NCBI RefSeq assembly: GCF_004366795.1
Contig: NZ_SORF01000001.1
Coordinates: forward strand, 248,001 to 312,000
Source: Alicyclobacillus sacchari
GTDB lineage: Bacteria > Bacillota > Bacilli > Alicyclobacillales > Alicyclobacillaceae
Length of the DNA stretch: 64,000 nt
Reading direction: 5' to 3'
In this document: in pieces, positions 8,811 to 15,477 of the stretch
Layout of the letters: each line of letters starts with the position of its first letter
How positions within the stretch are numbered: the first letter of the stretch is position 1
Position numbers and translations under genes: made by a program
Notes under the pieces: generated by a model
Database searches by the model: none
Seen by the model: the letters and a program-made list of their open reading frames with translations, nothing else
What the model was told of the DNA's origin: nothing

Positions 8811-8904
8811 CATTTGTCTCCTACTTTATGCAACTTTTTCTCCGAAATCGGAAGGATTACTGACGATTTTGTCGAAATAATCGCTCTGTCGATTGATGTA
8901 GAAA

Positions 8905-9000
8905 AAGCACGAAAAAGGCAACCCTCCGGAAACGGAGAGGACGCAAAGCTACAGGGGCTAACGCTGACCAATGCAGGCAGCTATGCCAGCCAGCTGCCGT
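8905..9000 (+). ncRNA. Cyclic di-GMP-I (GEMM-I) riboswitch
   Basis: The aptamer core is easy to recognise. The P2 arm CTCCG-GAAA-CGGAG (8924-8937) is capped by a GAAA tetraloop; it is followed by the near-invariant GGACGCAAAGCTACAGGG, then GGCTAACGC, and the conserved 3' end ATGCCAGCCAGCTGCCG. The GGCAA at 8917-8921 is the expected 5' strand closing the domain. The RNA binds the second messenger c-di-GMP. A terminator follows 13 bases later, so it acts on transcription elongation. The gene it governs itself carries EAL and PilZ domains, which makes a feedback loop. Confidence 0.93.
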
Positions 9001-9012
9001 GGTTCGGTTTGG

Positions 9013-9040
9013 GACAACCGCCGTCACGGTTGTCTTTTTT
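9013..9040 (+). terminator. Riboswitch expression platform (terminator)
   Basis: GACAACCG / CGGTTGTC, an 8-bp perfect stem with a 6-base loop, then TTTTTT. A competing pairing is visible: CGGTT just upstream (9005-9009) can pair with AACCG (9016-9020), the left arm of the terminator, and so act as antiterminator. Whether the ligand turns the gene on or off cannot be decided by eye. Confidence 0.88.
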
Positions 9041-9067
9041 CATTTGTGGACACAGGGTGGGACGAAC

Positions 9068-11956
9068 ATGATGAAACACTCGTGGTTAAGAGGCAAAGCG
9101 GATCGGAATGGAGGTGAATCTGATTTCCCTGCGCTGGGACGGTGGCAATATAAATTAAAGGAAAATGAAGTTTACTGTTCACCTGAGATGGACCAAATTT
9201 ATGGCCTTCATACACTTGGCAAACCAACACGCCCAGATCCGTTCATCGCGTCTATTGTTCCGGAGGACCGCGACCTGGTTCTACACTGCTGGCGCATGCT
9301 GTGTTCCGGAAAACGAGTCGGGCGCAGTTTCTCCTACCGAATCAAGGTCGGAGCAAGCATAAAATATGTAGAATACACCGCACGCTGTACGTACGACGAC
9401 AACGGTCATATGTCCGGATTGGAAGGTACGGTTCGCGACGTGACGACACTCTTGGATACGCCTGTGACTCGCCTGTTTTTGAGGCATGATCGGAGCTTTC
9501 TCCGTGAACCTCAGGCCGCCATTGCTCTCGATCACGAGTTTGGCATTATCCATATAAATCAGTGGACGGAGCAACTCTTTGGATGGTCTGAAAACGAAGT
9601 GTTATTTCAACACGTTCCATACCTCCCCAAGAGCCTGGAGTCCTCTACGCATGAACTGTATCAAGCCGTCGTGAATACGGGAGGTACCATTTGGCTCGAC
9701 ACAGTCCGTTTGCATAAGGACGGATCACTGCGGAGAGTATCTGTTGCATTGGGGCCGCTCTATGATAAAAACGGCGTGACCAAAGGTTTGATGACTATGT
9801 ACACGCCCATATCCGGGGCGGCCGATGCCATCGAACGTGCGCTGGTCTGCGAATCGCGCCTGCGGCCGTTCATCGAACATGCTTCCGATGTCTTCTTGTT
9901 GTTAGACGAGCAATATAAAATTCTGTACGCAAACGCAGCCGTCGAACACGTCATTGGCATGGCCCCATCCGATGTACATCAATTGTCTGCAGCCGGACTT
10001 GTGCATCCAGCGGATCGAACAGAGTTTGAACTTGCATGTCAAAAGGTTGCATACAGTCGAACGGAGCAACTGGACATTGAATTTCGCTTTCAACACCGTT
10101 CTGGGGCGTATCGCCAATGTGTATCATCCCTATTTACGTGGACAAGCCCGGGTGGTCAAACACATGTTGTGCTTCGCTTTCGCGATGTGACGGAAGCACG
10201 GTCTGTTCGACAACAGATGCAGTTTCTCGAACAGCACGACGAACTGACAGGGCTCCTGAATCGAAAGGCCTTCTTTCAAAAATCCACTTCTTGGATTACC
10301 GAATTGGGGTCGGAACACCCACTAACCGTAATGCTTCTGCGTATACAACAGTTCGAACGCATCGTCGAGAATTTGGGCCATACGGTCGGCGATTTCGTCA
10401 TTCGCCTCGCGGCGGAGCGGATACGATGCCGCTTGCCCGAAGACAGCATCTGTGCGCGCATCGGCGATCATGAATTCGCTATCATGCTGCGGCAAGAAGA
10501 ACGCGGCACAGAATTGATGCTCGCCCTCGCGAGCGAGCTGCTGCGAGCGTTTGAAGAACCGTTTGCGTCTGCAGGGCACACTATTTACGTCACCGCAGCC
10601 ATCGGCGTCAGCTTCTATCCGGCTGACGGGGATGACATCGCCACCTTGGTGCAACGTGCCGGTGTTGCTTTACGCCGTGCCAATGACGCAACTCGGAACA
10701 GTGTGCAGACCTATTCGACTCAACTTCACACCGGTACATACAAACAGTTTGTCCTCGCGAACGACTTGCGGAACGCCCTGGCAAACAACGCGTTTCTCCT
10801 GTATTACCAGCCTCGGGTAGATGTGCAGAGTGGACGAATCGTTGCGGCAGAGGCCCTGATACGCTGGGAACACCCAACATGGGGGTTGGTCTCGCCCGTC
10901 GAGTTTATCCCAATTGCAGAGGAAACAGGATACATTGTCGATCTCGGCTACTGGGTGATTCGTACAGCATGCCAACAACTTCGAATTTGGCGAAATAAGG
11001 GCTATCCACCTATCAAAATTTCGATCAATGTCGCCGTCAAGCAGTTTCAGGCAAAAGGCGCAGTGCAAACGGTGTTGTCCATTCTGAATGAGTGTGGCGT
11101 TCCTGCCTCGGCCATCGAATTCGAAATCACCGAGACGTCAGTCATGCCTAACGATCCGGCCGTGACCGATACCATTCAAGCCTTTCGGAAGGCTGGAATT
11201 GCCATCTATTTTGACGACTTTGGGACAGGTTATTCGTCGCTGAGTTGGTTACATCAATTTCAACTAGACGGCTTAAAACTTGATAAGTCGTTTATCGATC
11301 ACGTGCCAAACGCGTGGGCTCCCTCCCAGATTGTCAAGTCGGTCATTGGACTGGCTCATCAGCTGAAGCTGACGGTGGTCGCCGAAGGCGTGGAAAACGC
11401 CGAACAACTCGCATTCCTACAAGCCGAACAATGTGATCAAGTCCAAGGCTACCTATATAGTAAACCTGTTCCTGCAGGTACATTTGAACGACTGCTCGCT
11501 CAATCATCGATCCGACCGACAGCCATGGACACGGCGCAACGGACGCAAACGAATCGCCGCAAGTATGTCAGATTGTCGTTCGACGAGCCGTTGCCGGGCG
11601 AAGTGACGCTCGCGTCCATCTCAGGCAAACCGCTGTCTCTCGGTTACACGCAGGTTTCCATTGTCGACGCTGGTGCTGGTGGCATCAGCTTCTTGTCCAA
11701 ACTTCGCTTTCCGCCTGATCGACATGAACTCCGTTTGCGATTCCGTTATACGCTGGCAGACGTGAATATCGAGGTGGAAGGCTACGTGGTATGGGCAAAA
11801 GAACTGCAAAACAGCATCTTCCAGTACGGCGCAGAATTCGATGTCGATGAATCGACGAAATCTCGCCTGCAAGAGCTTTTACACCGACATCAGAGCCACG
11901 TCCAAGCGCTCCGTAAACGCAGGCTTGAAGCTGATAGAAAATCGTCTTTTCGATGA
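9068..11956 (+). CDS. PAS-PAS-PAS-GGDEF(degenerate)-EAL-PilZ c-di-GMP protein
   Basis: 962 residues from ATG 9068; the longer reading from 8999 would start inside the riboswitch. Domain order: three PAS-like sensors (about 25-130, 150-250, 267-380), GGDEF (about 386-545), EAL (about 560-815), PilZ (about 826-930). The GGDEF signature is changed to GDHEF (466-470), so cyclase activity is doubtful. The EAL domain keeps EALIRW (595-600), the metal Asn in SINV, EITE, DDFGTGYSSL and AEGVE, so c-di-GMP hydrolysis is likely. PilZ has the RxxxR motif (RKYVR) but its second motif reads DAGAGG, with Gly for the usual Ser. No membrane segments, so cytosolic. Expression is controlled by the c-di-GMP riboswitch in its leader. 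The most likely role is a ligand-controlled phosphodiesterase that reads its own substrate through PilZ. Confidence 0.93.
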   Translation: MMKHSWLRGKADRNGGESDFPALGRWQYKLKENEVYCSPEMDQIYGLHTLGKPTRPDPFIASIVPEDRDLVLHCWRMLCSGKRVGRSFSYRIKVGASIKYVEYTARCTYDDNGHMSGLEGTVRDVTTLLDTPVTRLFLRHDRSFLREPQAAIALDHEFGIIHINQWTEQLFGWSENEVLFQHVPYLPKSLESSTHELYQAVVNTGGTIWLDTVRLHKDGSLRRVSVALGPLYDKNGVTKGLMTMYTPISGAADAIERALVCESRLRPFIEHASDVFLLLDEQYKILYANAAVEHVIGMAPSDVHQLSAAGLVHPADRTEFELACQKVAYSRTEQLDIEFRFQHRSGAYRQCVSSLFTWTSPGGQTHVVLRFRDVTEARSVRQQMQFLEQHDELTGLLNRKAFFQKSTSWITELGSEHPLTVMLLRIQQFERIVENLGHTVGDFVIRLAAERIRCRLPEDSICARIGDHEFAIMLRQEERGTELMLALASELLRAFEEPFASAGHTIYVTAAIGVSFYPADGDDIATLVQRAGVALRRANDATRNSVQTYSTQLHTGTYKQFVLANDLRNALANNAFLLYYQPRVDVQSGRIVAAEALIRWEHPTWGLVSPVEFIPIAEETGYIVDLGYWVIRTACQQLRIWRNKGYPPIKISINVAVKQFQAKGAVQTVLSILNECGVPASAIEFEITETSVMPNDPAVTDTIQAFRKAGIAIYFDDFGTGYSSLSWLHQFQLDGLKLDKSFIDHVPNAWAPSQIVKSVIGLAHQLKLTVVAEGVENAEQLAFLQAEQCDQVQGYLYSKPVPAGTFERLLAQSSIRPTAMDTAQRTQTNRRKYVRLSFDEPLPGEVTLASISGKPLSLGYTQVSIVDAGAGGISFLSKLRFPPDRHELRLRFRYTLADVNIEVEGYVVWAKELQNSIFQYGAEFDVDESTKSRLQELLHRHQSHVQALRKRRLEADRKSSFR

Positions 11957-11968
11957 GTTGTACATGGA

Positions 11969-11993
11969 GGGGTGCCCCCCGGCGGGGCATCCC
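11969..11993 (+). terminator. GC-rich hairpin after the EAL-PilZ gene
   Basis: GGGGTGCCCC pairs with GGGGCATCCC (10 bp with one G-T wobble, 5-base loop) shortly after the stop. No T-run follows, so it may be a weak terminator or a 3' end stabiliser. Confidence 0.45.
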
Positions 11994-12004
11994 GTGTAAT
12001 TCTT

Positions 12005-12051
12005 GAGGGGAGGCATCGAATTCCTTGGTCATCGACCAGTTGACGCCCCTC
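12005..12051 (+). other. Unexplained structured segment in a 331-base gap
   Basis: The gap 11957-12287 holds no gene. Within it GAGGGG (12005-12010) can pair with CCCCTC (12046-12051) and encloses a small hairpin TGGTC-ATC-GACCA (12026-12038). It does not match an RNA family I know. Confidence 0.3.
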
Positions 12052-12107
12052 CCGGAGTCTCTCCCGTGTGAAAGCGCAACGTATCTAACGGCTGCCTTCC
12101 ATTTCAT

Positions 12108-12127
12108 CTCCCCGAGCGCTCGGGGAG
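12108..12127. terminator. Palindromic terminator-like hairpin
   Basis: CTCCCCGAGC / GCTCGGGGAG, a 20-base perfect palindrome, followed on the plus strand by a pyrimidine run CTTTCTTTTTT some 10 bases later. Probably ends transcripts reading out of the c-di-GMP gene. Confidence 0.5.
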
Positions 12128-12202
12128 TTCATGCTTTCTTTTTTCGCTGTGTTTCATAGAAATCACTTCGTTGTGCCGAGACTCATGCCATGGAAAAACC
12201 TA

Positions 12203-12233
12203 TTGTCTTTCCCGATAAGAATGTGGCTATAAT
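12203..12233 (+). promoter_or_regulatory. Candidate sigma-A promoter of the small membrane protein
   Basis: TTGTCT (12203-12208), a long 19-base spacer and a perfect TATAAT (12228-12233), 55 bases before the ATG of the next gene. Confidence 0.5.
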
Positions 12234-12287
12234 TACGTTTAGAACAAACAAATGCTATGAACTGACTGCACTGCGGAGGGATCGCCA

Positions 12288-12626
12288 ATGAAAAGGCCAG
12301 TGTCCATCGGTACATTCGGGGTTGTTTATCTGATGCTTGCCGCCGTGATCCTCACGGCTCTGATGGCCGGATTGTCGACGCATCCTGGCGTGGTGCTGAG
12401 CATAGTGACGCTACTTACCGCTTTACTGATTTTCCGCCGATTGCGAGCATCTCGTGGAACAGCACTCAGTATACATCTAGCCCTGCTCATTCTCATCATC
12501 GTCGTTGGCCTCTTGGTCGTAGGTTTTGGAGGCGACAGAACAGAATTGTGGTTCGCAAGCTGCTATGGTGTGTTCGACGCCCTGACACTTTTCGAATGGA
12601 TACTTCTATCAAGGCAGTATCACTGA
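12288..12626 (+). CDS. Small membrane protein of unknown function
   Basis: 112 residues with about four hydrophobic segments (roughly 10-28, 33-48, 60-80, 88-106), almost without soluble parts. GCGGAGGG precedes the ATG at good spacing and a TATAAT box lies upstream, so it is likely expressed. I do not recognise a family. It stands between the two c-di-GMP phosphodiesterase genes, but its own promoter argues against a shared operon with the upstream one. Confidence 0.7.
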   Translation: MKRPVSIGTFGVVYLMLAAVILTALMAGLSTHPGVVLSIVTLLTALLIFRRLRASRGTALSIHLALLILIIVVGLLVVGFGGDRTELWFASCYGVFDALTLFEWILLSRQYH

Positions 12627-12751
12627 CACGTCGAAGGATACATGAACACATGATGATCATTCGCTATTGACGGGCCAACTGGCTGTCTTTACTGTTAGGG
12701 ATGCAACGTGTCTACAAATGTCGCTTTCGCGTCCGGTACGAAAAAACTATC

Positions 12752-12757
12752 TATAAT
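12752..12757 (+). promoter_or_regulatory. -10 box of the HD-GYP gene
   Basis: TATAAT ends only 8 bases before the first possible start codon of the HD-GYP gene, with no good -35 hexamer at 16-18 bases. A transcript from it would begin near 12764, giving almost no leader. Confidence 0.4.
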
Positions 12758-12765
12758 AAAAGCAG

Positions 12766-13716
12766 GTGCTGAGCTTGTTCAATTCATCGACGACACCGTC
12801 CTCATGGATAAACATATTCTCTCGCGAAGAGGGACTTGAAACGGTATATACCAATAACATGATGGTCAGATTGATTGCCAGTAAAAATGGAACCGAAATC
12901 ATCCATCATCGGCTAGCACGCACTGGGGTAATGGGCCTTACGCCGGCGACCCATTGGGATGAGCTGGAGTCGCTGTGTCTACTGTCAGGCTCACTCCGAG
13001 TAACATACGGTAGTGAGACATCTGTGCTTTACCCCGGCGACAAACTTGTGGCGTCCCCGGTACACGAGCATGTGTGTATAGTTGCGATGGAGAATAGCGA
13101 GTTTTTGTATGTATCGTCGGCGCCAGTCTTCCAATCCTACCAAAGGTCAGTAAGCGGTTTTCATGAACTCGCAGTACAAATTGCACTCAAAGACGGATAC
13201 ACGGCATCGCACTGCGAACGCATACGCCGATATTCGCTCATGATTGGGTGCGAGTTAAATCTTAATGCGATCGAGCTTCTTTCGCTGAGTTGCGGTGCTC
13301 TTTTTCATGATATCGGGAAAATTCAAATTCCTGATGAAATTCTTATGAAACCTGGTAGGCTAAGTCCAGAAGAGTTTGATATAATCAAACAGCACACCAT
13401 TTTTGGAAGGGATATCATGGACTCTCCGGAGAATCCCTTTCTACATGTCGGAAGTAAGGTGGCTGAACAACACCACGAACGTTACGATGGAAGTGGGTAT
13501 CCGTACGGCCTGAAGAAAGATGAAATCTATCTTCCGGCAGCGATTGTCGCGGTGGTGGACAGCTACGATGCAATGGTGTCAAATCGGCCTTACCAACCTG
13601 CTCGGAAGAAGACCGATGCAGTTCGTGAAATCGCGTCGCTTAGTGGAAAGTTGTACAACCCACAAGTTGTCAACGCGTTTCTCAAGGTCGTAGATACATT
13701 TACATACGAGGATTAA
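12766..13716 (+). CDS. Cupin-HD-GYP cyclic-di-nucleotide phosphodiesterase
   Basis: 316 residues. The N-terminal half (about 45-120) is cupin-like (LCLLSGSLRV ... LYPGDKLVASPVHEH) and probably senses a small ligand. The C-terminal half is an HD-GYP domain with all hallmarks: HD at 181-182 in FHDIGK, QHHE at 235-238, GYP at 244-246, and VVDSYDAMVSNRPY. HD-GYP enzymes degrade c-di-GMP to pGpG and GMP. The start may be GTG 12766 or, with AGGTG as ribosome site, TTG 12775; both are close to the predicted transcript start. It lies 0.8 kb after the EAL gene, and a secreted peptide gene follows 14 bases downstream in the same operon. Confidence 0.9.
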   Translation: MLSLFNSSTTPSSWINIFSREEGLETVYTNNMMVRLIASKNGTEIIHHRLARTGVMGLTPATHWDELESLCLLSGSLRVTYGSETSVLYPGDKLVASPVHEHVCIVAMENSEFLYVSSAPVFQSYQRSVSGFHELAVQIALKDGYTASHCERIRRYSLMIGCELNLNAIELLSLSCGALFHDIGKIQIPDEILMKPGRLSPEEFDIIKQHTIFGRDIMDSPENPFLHVGSKVAEQHHERYDGSGYPYGLKKDEIYLPAAIVAVVDSYDAMVSNRPYQPARKKTDAVREIASLSGKLYNPQVVNAFLKVVDTFTYED

Positions 13717-13730
13717 GGAGGAAAATTTCG

Positions 13731-13898
13731 ATGAAACATCTAAAAAAGGCTCTGATCTTTGGTTCTCTCGTTGCTGCTACACTTCTGAGCGTTGCACCTG
13801 CGGTCGTTGACGCAGCGACGACGTCCGGCACATCTGCCACGGTCGGTGGCTATCAGCCAATGCAACCACCATATCCCGCTTCATATCCGACGCTCTAA
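13731..13898 (+). CDS. Small secreted peptide (55 residues) linked to HD-GYP
   Basis: A short ORF with a perfect AGGAGG site 9 bases before its ATG. The product begins with MKHLKKALIF, then a hydrophobic core, and has a signal peptidase-like VDA site at about residue 28. The mature part would be about 27 residues: a Thr/Ser/Gly stretch and a Tyr/Pro-rich tail (GGYQPMQPPYPASYPTL). The gene starts 14 bases after the HD-GYP stop and is closed by a strong terminator, so both are one transcript. It could be an exported signal, a surface peptide or a small secreted factor; the layout recalls rap-phr pairs but there is no sequence similarity to claim. Function unknown. Confidence 0.75.
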   Translation: MKHLKKALIFGSLVAATLLSVAPAVVDAATTSGTSATVGGYQPMQPPYPASYPTL

Positions 13899-13917
13899 TA
13901 AATTTTTGATTCTCACG

Positions 13918-13947
13918 ATATGGCCCCCCTTCGGGGCCATATTTTTT
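13918..13947 (+). terminator. Strong terminator of the HD-GYP/peptide operon
   Basis: ATATGGCCCC / GGGGCCATAT, a perfect 10-bp stem with a CCTTC loop, followed by a T-run. The 3' end of the converging VanZ-like gene overlaps its last bases. Confidence 0.9.
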
Positions 13948-14350
13948 ATCCTTCGCTTCCTTTACGTTTGTTCCACTTTTGAAACGCATAGGATACCACA
14001 ACGCCAAGGGCATCAATCACCATGTCGTATACCCGACCATCGCGCCCAAAGTACAGTTGAAATAGCTCCGTGCCTACGCCGAAGACAAGCGCGATCGTGG
14101 CAGACCAACGCGGCCGCTGCAGCAGCCTCGTCAGCAAGGCCTCGAAAATCATGAAACCAAAGAAGTGAGAAAGCTTCGAAACCGTATATTTCCACGAGCC
14201 AAAATGAAAGTCGAGCTGCAGTAAATCACGGAAGTTCGCATGTGGATGGAAGTGGAACGCACTCAAATAAAAATGAAAGGGATCGTTACTACATGTCCCA
14301 TACGCGAGAACACACATCCAAAGCAACACAGCGAGCAGCCGCCACCACAT
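13946..14350 (-). CDS. VanZ-like membrane protein
   Basis: 134 residues with four hydrophobic segments and the VanZ-family pattern: an SKLSHFFGFMIFEALL helix carrying the conserved His and a GTELFQLYFGRDGRVYDMVIDALG segment (E-x-x-Q, R-x-x-D-x-x-D-x-x-x-N/G). VanZ relatives affect teichoplanin tolerance in enterococci; most homologues in Bacilli have no proven function. GGAGGGGG precedes the ATG on the minus strand. Single gene, convergent to the peptide gene. Confidence 0.82.
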   Translation of the reverse strand: MWWRLLAVLLWMCVLAYGTCSNDPFHFYLSAFHFHPHANFRDLLQLDFHFGSWKYTVSKLSHFFGFMIFEALLTRLLQRPRWSATIALVFGVGTELFQLYFGRDGRVYDMVIDALGVVVSYAFQKWNKRKGSEG

Positions 14351-14487
14351 GCCGCCGCCCCCTCCGCTACAAATAACCCGTACTACTCTATCACAACCAA
14401 CGGACGCTTACAAACGCTTCGTTCCACACTCACCATGGCTCATTTGGGCGCATACATTACCACATCGCCGCAAGAGGAGGAGAACCG

Positions 14488-15294
14488 ATGAGTTTCGTCC
14501 AGGCCGCCCAGTTTGAGCAGCGATTCTGGCTGCAAGTGTTGGGCGATCACGCCCGCTTCATCCGCGACAGCCTGTCTGTCGATGAAGAGAAAGAGCTGAC
14601 AACTTCGCTATACTTCATCCAAGCGTACGATGCGCTCCTTCACAGTGTGAACACCATGGCTCCGGATCCGGCAGCCCACATCGAGCTTAGTAAGGAAAGT
14701 CTTACGTTGTCACGCAAATTCCGCGCCTTCAAGTTGCATCTTCTACGCCGTCACCTGATTGGTGGCATCCAAACATACCTGCCGCCAACCTTTATCAACC
14801 ACATGCTGAACGAGCTTGACGAGTACCTGCGCATCCTGCTCCATCTTTGCAAAGGCGAGATTCCTGAAGCACAACATCCACTTCATCACCACGTCCTGTG
14901 GCTGCAAGATGCGATGGGTCACGCCGCCACGCTACACGACGATGTCGATCCGGCAGAACACCAGTTGGCGAAGCGCAGTTACGCCTTCCGCAAGCAATTT
15001 GAGGCATACTATCTAAAGGCCATCGAACTCGCAGGCTACCTACGTACCAAATTGCGAGACTTCCCTGCCCTGGGCCGCTTCAACGTGGAAGTGGGCATGG
15101 AACTGAAATTATTTCAGGAATTTCTGAACGAGCTTGAAGAACTTCGCTTATCCGACCAAGCGCTCGGCGTCCTGGCGCCTCTTTTGCCAGATCACATGGC
15201 GCGCGAAGAACTGTACTACCTGACCAAACTCGCCGAGGTTACCGATCTCCCTGAACCCGAGGGCGACCCAACAAAACCTCGCGTCAACGATTAG
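14488..15294 (+). CDS. DUF2935 helical protein
   Basis: 268 residues, all-helical, with two copies of the DUF2935 four-helix unit. Each begins with a FW or YAF-type helix: FWLQVLGDHARFIRDSL near the N-terminus and a second from about residue 140. His and Glu residues repeat along the helices as in ferritin-like or hemerythrin-like bundles, which may hint at metal binding, but no activity is established for the family. GAGGAGGAG precedes the ATG. Stands alone ahead of ppk. Confidence 0.85.
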   Translation: MSFVQAAQFEQRFWLQVLGDHARFIRDSLSVDEEKELTTSLYFIQAYDALLHSVNTMAPDPAAHIELSKESLTLSRKFRAFKLHLLRRHLIGGIQTYLPPTFINHMLNELDEYLRILLHLCKGEIPEAQHPLHHHVLWLQDAMGHAATLHDDVDPAEHQLAKRSYAFRKQFEAYYLKAIELAGYLRTKLRDFPALGRFNVEVGMELKLFQEFLNELEELRLSDQALGVLAPLLPDHMAREELYYLTKLAEVTDLPEPEGDPTKPRVND

Positions 15295-15314
15295 TTCCCA
15301 CATCCCCTACCCAC

Positions 15315-15363
15315 AGGAGGCAAGCTGCCTGAGCCGGGTGAACCCGTAACCGACTTGCCTCCT
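15315..15363 (+). terminator. Hairpin between the DUF2935 gene and ppk
   Basis: AGGAGGCAAG pairs with CTTGCCTCCT (10 bp perfect) around a 29-base loop that has its own CGGGT/ACCCG hairpin. Only ATTT follows, so termination is probable but not strong. Confidence 0.5.
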
Positions 15364-15477
15364 ATTTCCGAACGGACTGGTTCCCCATTGCTTTCCCACA
15401 TCATTGCGGCGACAATGCATATACGAATATCATCGGTACACATCCGATCCACTCCTATGAAAAGGTATGAGCTCAAC

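Noticed and set aside
8999-9067. Longer start for the PAS-GGDEF-EAL-PilZ gene
   Set aside because: This stretch is the end of the c-di-GMP riboswitch and its terminator, so it is leader RNA, not coding.
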